A stretch of 20,829 bases of DNA from Chloroflexota bacterium (GCA_027624995.1 JAQBTI010000010.1:1-20829); one strand, 5' to 3'. Positions 7,168 through 14,893 are shown, counted from the stretch's first letter. Notes: generated from the letters alone by a model not told the origin. Program-made: numbers and translations.

Positions 7168-8340
7168 ATGAAGATAACGGCCATCGAGACCTTCATAGTC
7201 GACGCCGGATGGCGTCCGTGGACCTTCGTCAAGATCGAGACGGACGAGGGGGTCACCGGTTACGGGGAGTGCAGCGGCGCAACCCCATACGGCGTCGTCG
7301 GCACGATCGAGGACCTTAAACCCCTGCTCATCGGCAAAGACCCGCGGCCTTTCGAGGCCCGCTTCTGGGACATGACCGCCGGTCCTATCCTTCAGAGCCC
7401 CGGCGGAATAGGGGCCAGGGCTGTCGCAGGGATTGAGGCAGCCCTGATCGACATTAAGGCCAAGTCTCTGGGCATCTCGGTCGCAGAGATGTTCGGCGGC
7501 CCGACCAGAGACCGCGTCCGCCTGTACTGGTCTCACTGCGGCACTATCAGGGCCATGGCGTCCGATTTGATCGGCACACCACCGATCAGGACGATGTCAG
7601 ACATCGCCGATCTGGGCCGCGAGGTCGTCAGCAGAGGTTATACCGCGCTCAAGACCAACATCGTCGTGCCGGGCGAACCTGCCTCCACGGGCGTAGCGAC
7701 ATTCCTGGGAGACATGGCGACCAAGGACCAGGTGGTGACGACGCCGATGCTGCGTCACCTCGAGACCCTGATCGGCACCTTTCGCGAGGCCGTCGGCCCA
7801 GACGTGGATATCAACCTGGACCTCAACTTCAACTTCAAGACCGAGGGATGCATGCGCATCGCCAAGGTGCTTGAGCCCTTCGACTTGCTGTGGCTCGAAA
7901 TAGACATGTACGACCCGGAAGCCGTGCTACAGGTCAAGGAGTCGACGTCGACCCGCATCTGCACAGGCGAGAACCTGTACCACATGCGAGAGTACCTACC
8001 GTACTTCAAGCTACACGCGGCCGACGTGTTCATGGTCGACGTCGCCTGGAACGGCTTCAGCCAATCAAAGAAGGTCAGCGACCTGGCACAGGTCTTTCAG
8101 CTGAATGTGGCGCCGCACAATTACTACAGCCACCTTGGGACGTACATGAGCTTGGCGCTGTGCGCGGTGGTCCCTAACTTGCGGATCATGGAGACCGACG
8201 TCGACGACGTCCCATGGAAAGACGATCTCATAACCGAGTCGCCCGAGATCGCCAACGGCTACATGACCGTCCCCGACCGACCGGGCTGGGGTGCAGATCT
8301 GAACGAAGAGGTCGCCAGCGCCCACCCCTGGAACCCATAG
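7168..8340 (+). CDS. Mandelate racemase/muconate lactonizing enzyme family protein
   Basis: This 390-residue enolase-superfamily enzyme has an N-terminal capping domain and a (beta/alpha)7-beta barrel. It would abstract the alpha-proton of a carboxylate, usually in sugar-acid dehydration or racemisation. Likely Mg ligands are D218, E244 and E268 (LDLN, WLEID, CTGEN). The general base candidates are K162 in a K-x-N motif (LKTN) and a D291/H317 dyad (VDVAWNGF, APHN), which places it in the mandelate racemase subgroup. The substrate cannot be read from sequence. The start ATG 7168 has GGAGGTG at 7156-7162; an in-frame upstream start at 7120 lacks this. It is flanked by repeat copy 2 upstream and converges with the restriction-like gene downstream. 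SAR202 genomes are known for large expansions of this superfamily. Confidence 0.85.
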   Translation: MKITAIETFIVDAGWRPWTFVKIETDEGVTGYGECSGATPYGVVGTIEDLKPLLIGKDPRPFEARFWDMTAGPILQSPGGIGARAVAGIEAALIDIKAKSLGISVAEMFGGPTRDRVRLYWSHCGTIRAMASDLIGTPPIRTMSDIADLGREVVSRGYTALKTNIVVPGEPASTGVATFLGDMATKDQVVTTPMLRHLETLIGTFREAVGPDVDINLDLNFNFKTEGCMRIAKVLEPFDLLWLEIDMYDPEAVLQVKESTSTRICTGENLYHMREYLPYFKLHAADVFMVDVAWNGFSQSKKVSDLAQVFQLNVAPHNYYSHLGTYMSLALCAVVPNLRIMETDVDDVPWKDDLITESPEIANGYMTVPDRPGWGADLNEEVASAHPWNP

Positions 8341-8406
8341 AGGCACGGCATCGGCGAGGGCGGGATTGGTAGGTGCGGTGTTGGTAGGACTCTTATGCCA
8401 TTCGTC

Positions 8407-9418
8407 TCACTGCGGCATGAGCTCGGTGCCCAGATCTGATGCCCCGGAGATGTCTTCGAGGTACGGATGACGGTCTCGTAGCTTTAGCAGGTTCATGTAA
8501 GCCGTGAATTTCCACTTACCATTGGGATCGCCTCGCCTATAAAGCTGGTAGCGGATGCCGTCTGAGGCAATCAGCCGTTGGCATCCAGGAAACTCCCGAG
8601 CATATCTCGCCACTTGGCGCTCGGCGTAGCCCAGCCCTTCGCGCATCCGCTTGGATTCGAGGATTAGATCAGGCTCGGCTCCACGTTGGTAGACATCCCG
8701 AAACAAAGCGAGATCGGTCCTCTTCCACTCTATCTTGATCCTCTGTTCTGACCACCCTATCGCCAATAGGATAGGCACTATCAGAAAACGTACGAATCTC
8801 GTGTTCACCCAGATCACGCCCGAATCGGCTGTACCAGGTCGCCAAACGGCGGCCCCGCCAGATGGTCTGGATCACAGTTTCCGCATCCCCAGGGCGCAAC
8901 CCGCTTCCAATCAAGGTCTCTATTAGATCCTCGTCCGAGATGTCTCTCGCAGGCCCTGGGATATCCACCGGCTCTACCTTGTCGCCCTCGTCCAATACAC
9001 GGATGGCTTGGTCTCTGATGCTTCTGTTGGATACCCGCTTGAAGGCTCCAATAGAAAGACCATTAGTTATCACGCTACTCGATGGGCGTACCCATTCGAC
9101 TCGGCGACAGTGTCGGATATCCCATCCTTCTACATCGTCAAACTGCGCCAGGTACTCATAGTCGCCTGCCACTCGCCCCACCGCTTGGATCTCCCACTGG
9201 CGATGATGGGGCCTCTTCAGGATCACGATGTCGTCATCTTCGGATACTTGCTCCGCGAAACGAACAATATGAGCATGCCTGCCTTGTCTGCGGTATTGGC
9301 CTTTGTTTTCTGAGAATGATCCGGGGGTCCCGTCCCCTACCAGCATCACGCCGAATCGCAGGAAAATGTCCGAGTAATCACGAGCTCCCTGTCCCGCCGC
9401 CACCTGCCAGTACTCCAT
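8407..9418 (-). pseudogene. Restriction-like PD-(D/E)xK nuclease with a possible EVE/PUA-like N-terminus, one frameshift
   Basis: Two overlapping minus-strand frames join across an AAAA run at 8785-8788 (TTTT on the coding strand; removing one T restores the frame) into a 336-residue protein. Residues about 205-295 resemble the type I restriction subunit R N-terminal nuclease domain: EHEIRTFLIVPILLAIGW, then D235 in TDLALF, E254-S-K256 in PDLILESKR and ERQVARYA, the PD-(D/E)xK pattern. The N-terminus (YWQVAAGQ...LRFGVMLVG) resembles EVE/PUA-like domains found in modification-dependent restriction enzymes; this part is tentative. No helicase and no methyltransferase lies nearby. The start ATG 9418 has AAAGGA (9431-9426) seven bases upstream; an upstream TTG at 9460 is less likely. 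It may be a type IV-like restriction nuclease or an orphan. The frameshift means it is either inactive or misassembled. Confidence 0.65.
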
Positions 9419-9440
9419 ACTGAAATCCTTTGAATCAGTC

Positions 9441-9460
9441 GTCGATACAAGTCGATACAA
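9441..9460 (+). repeat. Perfect tandem 10-bp repeat upstream of the restriction-like gene
   Basis: GTCGATACAA is repeated back to back at 9441-9450 and 9451-9460, 22 bp upstream of the restriction-like start. One turn of the helix per repeat is typical of a direct-repeat operator, perhaps for autoregulation, and the repeats may overlap the -10 region. No controller protein gene is seen nearby. Confidence 0.45.
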
Positions 9461-9493
9461 AAGGTGTGAACCCGGGCCATCCGTCGGCAGCGT

Positions 9494-10360
9494 CTACATC
9501 GTTTCAGGCAAATCTTCGCCCGCCACGAAAGACTTGATAAGCGCAGCGACCGCGTCGGGACGCTCCATATACATGTTGTGGCCGGCCCCAGACACGGTCA
9601 CGGATCTGAGGCCCGGCCGGTCGGACGCGATTCTCGCCAGGTCCGCGTAGTAGCCCGCGTTCTCCTCTCCCAAGACGAACAACCCCGGTATGTTCATGTC
9701 TCTGAAGACAGGCCGCAGATCGTAGCGATTGCCCGGTCCGTCCTCCACGTTGAACGTGGACGTGGACCACTTCATCTCGACGGTCCCGTCCGGCATCTCC
9801 ATCGTCTCGTGTTGGACGACGTCCTCTATAACATCGTCGCGCCACCGGCCCGCCATTCTGTGCTGTCCCAGGTAGGCCTGAAGCTCCGAGCGGCTGGCCC
9901 ACGCCCGCCGCGGCCTGTTGAAACGGCGGACGCCTCGACGGTGAAAGGCATCGTCGAACACGAAGTCGGGCTCGAGGAGGACCATGCTGCTGAAGATGCC
10001 CGGAGCATCCTGCGAGGAAAGGGGGACGATACCGCCGCCCATGGAGTGACCAATACCGACCGCGTCCTTGAGCCCTATCGCTTTGCAGAAAGCCGTCAGG
10101 TCGTCGACCCGATCGCGAATTGAGTATCCAGTGGGCGGCCAGTCGCTACCGCCGTGCCCCCTCGCGTCCAGCGCGACGATCCGAAATTCACCCTTCAGCT
10201 CCCTGGCAAGGGCATCGAAGCTGCGGCTGGTCCGCATGTCGCCGTGAAGCAGCAGGATGGTCGGCCCTCCACCATCCCAGACCACGTACCGGAGCCTTAC
10301 GCCGCGTACGACGACGTGGTGCTCTTCGGGCCTAACGGATGAGGAGGCGGGGGAGGTCAG
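9494..10360 (-). CDS. Alpha/beta hydrolase
   Basis: This alpha/beta-hydrolase-fold protein is about 288 residues long. The oxyanion region is LLLHGD (residues 36-41), the nucleophile elbow is GHSMG with S106, and the catalytic histidine is H261 in GAGHNMYMERP. The acid may be E130 or D132 (LLEPDF) or E232. It is probably an esterase, amidase or haloperoxidase-like hydrolase; the substrate is unknown. No in-frame ATG, GTG or TTG lies between the permease stop and residue 26. A CTG at 10360-10358 overlaps the permease TGA as CTGA, mimicking the usual ATGA coupling, so it is taken as the start with reservation. The longer open frame to 11206 runs inside the permease gene and is spurious. Last gene of the transport operon. 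Confidence 0.8.
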   Translation of the reverse strand: MTSPASSSVRPEEHHVVVRGVRLRYVVWDGGGPTILLLHGDMRTSRSFDALARELKGEFRIVALDARGHGGSDWPPTGYSIRDRVDDLTAFCKAIGLKDAVGIGHSMGGGIVPLSSQDAPGIFSSMVLLEPDFVFDDAFHRRGVRRFNRPRRAWASRSELQAYLGQHRMAGRWRDDVIEDVVQHETMEMPDGTVEMKWSTSTFNVEDGPGNRYDLRPVFRDMNIPGLFVLGEENAGYYADLARIASDRPGLRSVTVSGAGHNMYMERPDAVAALIKSFVAGEDLPETM

Positions 10361-11262
10361 AGGACTTGTCTGAGACGCGGGTCCAGGCGGTCTCGCATCC
10401 AGTCGCCGAGGAGGGTCAGGGCGACGACCACCAGCGCTATGGCCAGTCCCGGCATCACACTCGCCCACCACGACGTAGCTATGTATAGGCGGCCCGATGC
10501 CGTCATGGAGCCCCAGGCCGGAGTGGGGGGAGGTATACCCGCGCCCAGGAAGCTCAGTCCGGCCTCGGCGAGGATCAACCCTCCGACAGAGATCGTAGCT
10601 ACTACGGCGACCGTGTTCAGCACTCCGGGGAAGATGTGCTTTATCAGTATGCGAGGAGTGGAGGCGCCGGCCACCTTCGCGAGTTTGACGTAGTCCATCT
10701 CTCGCAACAGGAGTACCTCTCCCCGGACCTGGCGGGCGAACCCTCCCCAGTTCAAAAAGGCCAATAGGGCCAGCAGAAGCTCGAGGCTGGAGCCGTAGAT
10801 GAGAGTCAATGCCAGCGCGATCAGGATGAACGGAAGCGAGAACTTGATATCGACGATCCTCATGATGACCTCGTCGACCCACCCGCCGAGGTAGCCGGAG
10901 ATCAGACCCATTACCGTTCCGAATGCCCCTCCGGCAACCAGGGCTACTCCGGCGACCAGCGCGGTGATCCGGGCACCGTAGATGATTCTGCTGAGCATGT
11001 CGCGGCCGAGGGGATCGGTCCCGAGAATGTGGTCCGTCGTGCCGCCGAAGAAGAGTGGGGGCAAAAGCCGGTCGCTCAGCGAGCCTTCGTTCAGACCGTA
11101 GGGTGCCACGAGAGGCGCGGCCACCGCCGCTATGGCGAACGGCACCAGGATGATGACCGAGGTGACCGGCCATCTGCGGAGGTCGGGCAACCAACCAGGC
11201 CGCCAACTGCTACGCCTTAGAGTGGCATCCAGTACCGGTACTGTTGTCCGGGCTTCAGCCAT
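10357..11262 (-). CDS. ABC transporter permease, DppC/OppC type
   Basis: This 301-residue inner-membrane permease is of the dipeptide/oligopeptide/nickel family. It has a long charged N-terminus, a first hydrophobic segment (SVIILVPFAIAAVAAPLV), the OppC-like HILGTDPLGRDMLSRIIYGAR motif region, several further hydrophobic segments, and an EAA loop for ATPase contact (about residues 191-212, DYVKLAKVAGASTPRILIKH). It ends in LDPRLRQVL. It lies 31 bp downstream of the DppB-type gene and would form the heterodimeric channel with it. Its TGA overlaps the presumed start of the hydrolase. The cargo cannot be decided between peptides, sugars and other solutes, since this family is often misnamed by substrate. 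Confidence 0.9.
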   Translation of the reverse strand: MAEARTTVPVLDATLRRSSWRPGWLPDLRRWPVTSVIILVPFAIAAVAAPLVAPYGLNEGSLSDRLLPPLFFGGTTDHILGTDPLGRDMLSRIIYGARITALVAGVALVAGGAFGTVMGLISGYLGGWVDEVIMRIVDIKFSLPFILIALALTLIYGSSLELLLALLAFLNWGGFARQVRGEVLLLREMDYVKLAKVAGASTPRILIKHIFPGVLNTVAVVATISVGGLILAEAGLSFLGAGIPPPTPAWGSMTASGRLYIATSWWASVMPGLAIALVVVALTLLGDWMRDRLDPRLRQVL

Positions 11263-11293
11263 ATCTACAGTCCTGTTCCAGCCGCGGCGACAG

Positions 11294-12253
11294 TCATGTG
11301 AACCTTATCCGCGGGTCCAGAAAGGCGTAAAGAACGTCCGTAATGAAGGCCGTGAGCACGAAGGCGAAGGTCACCAGCAGGATTATGCCCTGCAGGATGG
11401 GGTAGTCCGAATTATTGACCGCCCAGATGGACAGCAGCCCGAGGCCGGGCCAGGCGAACACCGTCTCAACTACGATCGTGCCCGTGACCAGGCCGGCGAG
11501 AGTCAGACCCGCGTACGTCAGAGGGGCTATGAACGCATTGCGCACAGCGTGCTTGAGGATCACCGTTGTGCGCGATGCTCCCTTCGCCCTAGCCAGCTTG
11601 ATGTACTCGGCGTCGAGCACCTCCAGCATCGACGAGCGCATCAGCCGTAGCTGCCCGCCTGCCGATGCCCAGCCCAGCGTAAGGCCGGGCAGGACGTAAG
11701 ACAGCAAGCCTGCCTCCTTACGAGAGGTTGGGAACCAGTCGGTCTTGAATTCGAATAGTCCTAGGTTGACGTTCACCCCGACTGCAAACACGAAGATCAG
11801 AACGATACCGACCCAGAAAGACGGAGCGGCGTGCCCGAACATTGCGAAGCTCCGGGAGGAGTAGTCCCAGGCGCTCCCGCGGGTCACAGCTGCCACGATG
11901 CCGAGAGGTATCCCGATTACGATGGAGAATGCGAAGGCGACTCCGGCCAACTGTGCGCTATTGGGCAGCCTGTGCCAAATGAGCTCGGCGACCGGTCGCC
12001 TCTGCAGAATCGAGTCGCCCAGGTCTCCACGAACGAGCTTCCCGAGGTAGATGACGTACTGGATGGCAATGGGCTTGTCTATTCCGAAGTCGCGGCCCCA
12101 TGCGTCCCACTGCTCCTGGCTGGTCTGAGTCTGGTCGCCCAGCAGCAAGACCCTCGGGTCACCAGTCATTCGAGCCAGAACGAACACCAGAACGGTGACC
12201 GCCAGCAAGGTGATTACCGCTGTGAAAGCCCGCCGTACCAGGAACCTCTTCAA
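11294..12253 (-). CDS. ABC transporter permease, DppB/OppB type
   Basis: This 319-residue inner-membrane permease begins MKRFLVRRAFTAVITLLAVT, the usual DppB N-terminal helix. It has the long periplasmic loop containing QYVIYLGKLVRGDLGDS, five or six hydrophobic segments and an EAA loop (EYIKLARAKGASRTTVILKH). It ends LYAFLDPRIRFT, typical of the family. The start is TTG at 12253 with GGAG about eight bases upstream; an ATG just before it is out of frame. It sits 53 bp downstream of the binding-protein gene and 31 bp upstream of the DppC-type gene. No ATPase (DppD/DppF) gene is present in the window, so these must be encoded elsewhere or shared. Confidence 0.9.
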   Translation of the reverse strand: MKRFLVRRAFTAVITLLAVTVLVFVLARMTGDPRVLLLGDQTQTSQEQWDAWGRDFGIDKPIAIQYVIYLGKLVRGDLGDSILQRRPVAELIWHRLPNSAQLAGVAFAFSIVIGIPLGIVAAVTRGSAWDYSSRSFAMFGHAAPSFWVGIVLIFVFAVGVNVNLGLFEFKTDWFPTSRKEAGLLSYVLPGLTLGWASAGGQLRLMRSSMLEVLDAEYIKLARAKGASRTTVILKHAVRNAFIAPLTYAGLTLAGLVTGTIVVETVFAWPGLGLLSIWAVNNSDYPILQGIILLVTFAFVLTAFITDVLYAFLDPRIRFT

Positions 12254-12306
12254 TCCATTCGCTCCGACTTAAGTAGGCGTCAGTCTACATTACGCAAGCG
12301 ATGCTG

Positions 12307-14211
12307 TTACTTCGGTTTCTGAAGGTACTCCAGACTGAACCTGTTGCCCGGGTGAATGCCTATCCCCAGAGGCTGACGCCAGTCTCCGACCTTGTCAGGG
12401 TTCACTCCCATTGCGCCGAACGAATTCACGACCGATACGTAGCCCTGATCTTCGGCCCACCAGTCGAACATAGCAACCCTACCCTCGTCAAGGCACTGCT
12501 GAGTCTCGCACCTCTCCATTACTTTCGACAACACCACGGCCTCGGGTAGCTCCCAGCCGCTGTTGAAGGCCGCCTCGGGATTGCGCCGGTGTGCCCAGGT
12601 CTCGGTGTTGGGGAACGCCGCGCTGGGGGCGCCGCCGGAATCGGCTTGGAACCACCAGTCGCCGTTTTCACGAGCCACCACGGCGGGCCGGTTGCCCGTG
12701 TATGTCAGTGTTTCGATCTTTACGTCGACCCCTATCACCGCCAGGTCCTTTGCGATCGCCTCGGCCATTTCGACGGCCAGTGGATGATCACCCGTCGTCA
12801 CCCTCATCAGTACCTCGAACCCGTTGGGCCATCCTGCCTCGGAAAGAAGCGCCCTGGCCGCACTCGAGTCGTACTTGCTCTCCCAGTCCAACCCCGCGGC
12901 TTTCGCTAAAGGCACGTACTGATCCACCGCCTGCTTGAACATGAACCCCGGCTTAGCTCCAGCGAACCCGAAACCTCCGAGTATGTTGTCGACGATCGCC
13001 TGACGGTTGATTGCCAGGGCGACAGCGTTACGTACCTTGCGGGCATTCTCCCATTCTTGCGAGTCCGGGTCGCAGCTGCCAACCCAGGGCTTGGAGGGGT
13101 CGAAGGCCGGGCGGTCGGGCACCGGGTTTCCCTTATCGTCAAGCACGCCCTGGGGTCCGAAGCAGAAGCGGCCCTGCATGATGATCTGGGATGTACCGTC
13201 TCCGAGTAGTTTTATGACGTTGATGCCTGAGTCCGCCACGCGCGCGGCATCGATCGTGGGCATCTCCGCGATATCCACCTCCTTCGCCATCAACGCGGCC
13301 ACCTGAGTGGCAGCCTCGGGTATCTCGACGATGCGGACCGTCCCGTACTCTGGGACCCTGCGGTAGTGGTCCGGCCTCGCCTCGGTCACGATCTCGTCGC
13401 CCGGGCTCCACTTCACGAACCTGAACGGGCCAGTCCCGCCCGTCAGGTTGCGGTCCGCCTTCTGCTCACCGAGTGCGTCTGACTTGGCCTTGCTGAATAT
13501 CGTGAAGCTTCCGCCCTCGCCCGGGCCGCTGAACTTGTACAGGTAGAACAGGTTCGGTTCCGTCAGATGGAACTCGATGGTGCTCTCGTCTACGACCCTC
13601 GTCTCCTTCGTGTAGGACTTGCTGATGAAGATGCCCGAGTGCAGAGACCCGTCGCAGTGCTGAGAGTTCCAGGACCAGTCCCAGTCCTCCGCCGTTACGT
13701 CTCCCCAACCGCCGTCGAACGCAACGCCCTTGCGGACCTTCCAGGTCAGTACCGTCTGTTGGGGGTTGTAGGTCCAGGATTTTCCCAGACCGATCAGGCT
13801 TATTCCGGGCTCGTCGAACCCCCAGTAGTAGGCGGTGTCGAACACGCTCCAGCGGTGGACTTGCTGCTGTGGGTCGTAGGCGAACTTGCAAGGAATCAAG
13901 TTCGGGAACGCGATGTCGGCATCGGCAACGATCAGAGTACCCGATGGGCCAGCGGCAGCTGGAACTGCTGTCGGGGTGGCAACGATTATCTGGGTGATGA
14001 CGACCGGTCGCTCCACCTCTATGAACACCTGTTTCTCGACCGCTACCTCCTTGACCACCTCTCTGACGACCTGTTTTTCGATAATGCGGTCGACCGGCAC
14101 CTCCCTGACTACTTCTTTGGTGCCGCCTCCGCAGGCAATGGCCAATCCGAAAACAGCAAGGCACCCAAAGAGAATCAGCAATCGAGGCCTGACAAAGACC
14201 GGAACCCTCAT
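12307..14211 (-). CDS. ABC transporter solute-binding lipoprotein (DppA/OppA type, SBP family 5)
   Basis: This 634-residue lipoprotein captures solute outside the membrane and delivers it to the DppB/DppC-type permeases encoded next. A signal peptide ends in a lipobox with C27 (LAIACGGG). A stalk of V/E/K/R-rich repeats follows (residues 32-75), then an ATPTAVPAAAGPSG linker and the binding domain. Within it are AFPNLIPCKF, GTGPFRFVKW, ARPDHYR, EIPEAATQVAALMAKEVD and SCDPDSQEWENARKVRNAVALAINRQAI, all typical of family 5. Cysteines in RFCFGPQG and GSCDPD may pair. It is a clear paralog of the protein at 18795-20783, with long identical blocks but a stalk about 36 residues shorter. The start is ATG 14211 with a weak GGTGA. 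It is transcribed from the promoter at 14321-14294. Confidence 0.93.
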   Translation of the reverse strand: MRVPVFVRPRLLILFGCLAVFGLAIACGGGTKEVVREVPVDRIIEKQVVREVVKEVAVEKQVFIEVERPVVITQIIVATPTAVPAAAGPSGTLIVADADIAFPNLIPCKFAYDPQQQVHRWSVFDTAYYWGFDEPGISLIGLGKSWTYNPQQTVLTWKVRKGVAFDGGWGDVTAEDWDWSWNSQHCDGSLHSGIFISKSYTKETRVVDESTIEFHLTEPNLFYLYKFSGPGEGGSFTIFSKAKSDALGEQKADRNLTGGTGPFRFVKWSPGDEIVTEARPDHYRRVPEYGTVRIVEIPEAATQVAALMAKEVDIAEMPTIDAARVADSGINVIKLLGDGTSQIIMQGRFCFGPQGVLDDKGNPVPDRPAFDPSKPWVGSCDPDSQEWENARKVRNAVALAINRQAIVDNILGGFGFAGAKPGFMFKQAVDQYVPLAKAAGLDWESKYDSSAARALLSEAGWPNGFEVLMRVTTGDHPLAVEMAEAIAKDLAVIGVDVKIETLTYTGNRPAVVARENGDWWFQADSGGAPSAAFPNTETWAHRRNPEAAFNSGWELPEAVVLSKVMERCETQQCLDEGRVAMFDWWAEDQGYVSVVNSFGAMGVNPDKVGDWRQPLGIGIHPGNRFSLEYLQKPK

Positions 14212-14276
14212 ATCACCGCCGTTCCAACTAAACCGAGGTAATTAAGCAGGGAAGACCAAACACGTGGGTAATCCCG

Positions 14277-14293
14277 GGGGCATCGAATGCCCC
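14277..14293 (-). promoter_or_regulatory. Palindrome at the predicted transcription start of the transport operon
   Basis: GGGGCAT and ATGCCCC form a perfect 7-bp inverted repeat with a 3-base loop, directly adjoining the -10 box at 14294. It covers the expected transcription start, so it is either an operator or a 5' end hairpin on the mRNA. It is followed by ATTTT on the plus strand and could look like a plus-strand terminator, but no plus-strand gene precedes it. Confidence 0.5.
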
Positions 14294-14321
14294 ATTTTAC
14301 ACACGTGTCTGAGGATGTCAA
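14294..14321 (-). promoter_or_regulatory. Strong promoter of the ABC transport operon
   Basis: On the minus strand a perfect -35 TTGACA (14321-14316) and a near-perfect -10 TAAAAT (14299-14294) are 16 bases apart. The spacer contains the palindrome ACACGTGT (14301-14308), and CACGTG recurs at 14261-14266 in the leader. The leader to the ATG at 14211 is about 75 bases. Confidence 0.6.
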
Positions 14322-14572
14322 CTTAGCACGAGAGCCCAATTCTAACGCCGTCCTGCTCTCACGAACGGTCTATTCGCCTCTCGCCAACACCAGACCCGCC
14401 GTCCTCATTCCGTCATTCCCTCGAAAGCGGTCGAATGGACCAAAGGGAAGATATGGTGCTGGCGGCTCACGGCGTCCGACCTACCTTGACACGAATACTT
14501 CGCATATCTAAGCTGCTTTTGGCTCGGCCTTGTCAGCGTCGTGCCACCAGCCGATATAGCGGAGGGAGTCCA
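14322..14572. other. Intergenic region with no recognised gene
   Basis: This stretch lies between the transport-operon promoter and the small NifU-like gene. No convincing gene is seen. At 14411-14430 the sequence CGTCATTCCCTCGAAAGCGG resembles the first half of a dispersed repeat seen in many bacteria (CGTCATTCCCGCGAAAGCGG), but its second half is missing. A weak promoter for the next gene could lie at 14530-14560 (TTGTCA, then GATATAGC). Confidence 0.4.
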
Positions 14573-14803
14573 ATGGACCCAGGAGTCCAGTCCGTCCTCA
14601 GCAGCATCCAGACCATCGTCGCTTCCGTGGGAGGCTCGGTCGAATTCATCGGACTGGATGGCGGGAAGCTAACGGCTCGCTACACGATGGGCCGGGACGA
14701 CGAGCGCCCTGAACGCGTCCCGGACCGCAACCTCGTCCTATTGATGATGGAGACTGCCATCGGCACATATGCGCCACACGTCAAAGAAATCGAGCTGTTA
14801 TAG
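14573..14803 (+). CDS. Small NifU C-terminal-domain-like protein without CxxC
   Basis: This 76-residue cytoplasmic protein follows the NifU/Nfu C-terminal pattern: an N-terminal helix VLSSIQTIVASVGG, strands SVEFIGLDGGKLTARYTMG, then a helix LVLLMMETAIGTYAP and a terminal strand HVKEIELL. In true NifU/Nfu proteins the turn after the second strand holds CxxC, which binds the Fe-S cluster; here it is GRDDERPERVP with no cysteine at all in the protein. It therefore cannot be a classical Fe-S scaffold. The start ATG 14573 has GGAGG (14561-14565) seven bases upstream; an upstream in-frame ATG at 14435 lacks a site. It converges with the acetyl-CoA synthetase gene. The fold assignment is inferred from pattern only. 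Confidence 0.65.
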   Translation: MDPGVQSVLSSIQTIVASVGGSVEFIGLDGGKLTARYTMGRDDERPERVPDRNLVLLMMETAIGTYAPHVKEIELL

Positions 14804-14893
14804 CTGCAGAATCCGTCGATGCCCGTGTCGTGGCGGACCCTTGATTCTGTCCGGTAGGCGGGGGCGCAGTAGGGAATGCCCGACAAACAGCCC

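Noticed and set aside
9494..11206. A 570-codon open frame on the minus strand
   Set aside because: Only its last ~288 codons encode a recognisable alpha/beta hydrolase. The upstream part runs out of frame through the DppC-type permease gene, is rich in Arg/Gly/Pro/Ser, and has no family resemblance.
14277..14299. Hairpin followed by ATTTT on the plus strand as a terminator
   Set aside because: No plus-strand gene ends upstream of it, and the T-run is the complement of the minus-strand -10 box; an operator or leader hairpin is the better reading.
14411..14430. Half of a dispersed CGTCATTCCC-type repeat
   Set aside because: Only one arm is recognisable and it has a mismatch; chance or a decayed remnant cannot be told apart.
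14807..14849. Inverted repeat CAGAATC...GATTCTG between the convergent NifU-like and acs genes as a terminator
   Set aside because: The stem is only 7 bp with a 29-base loop and there is no T-run on either strand.
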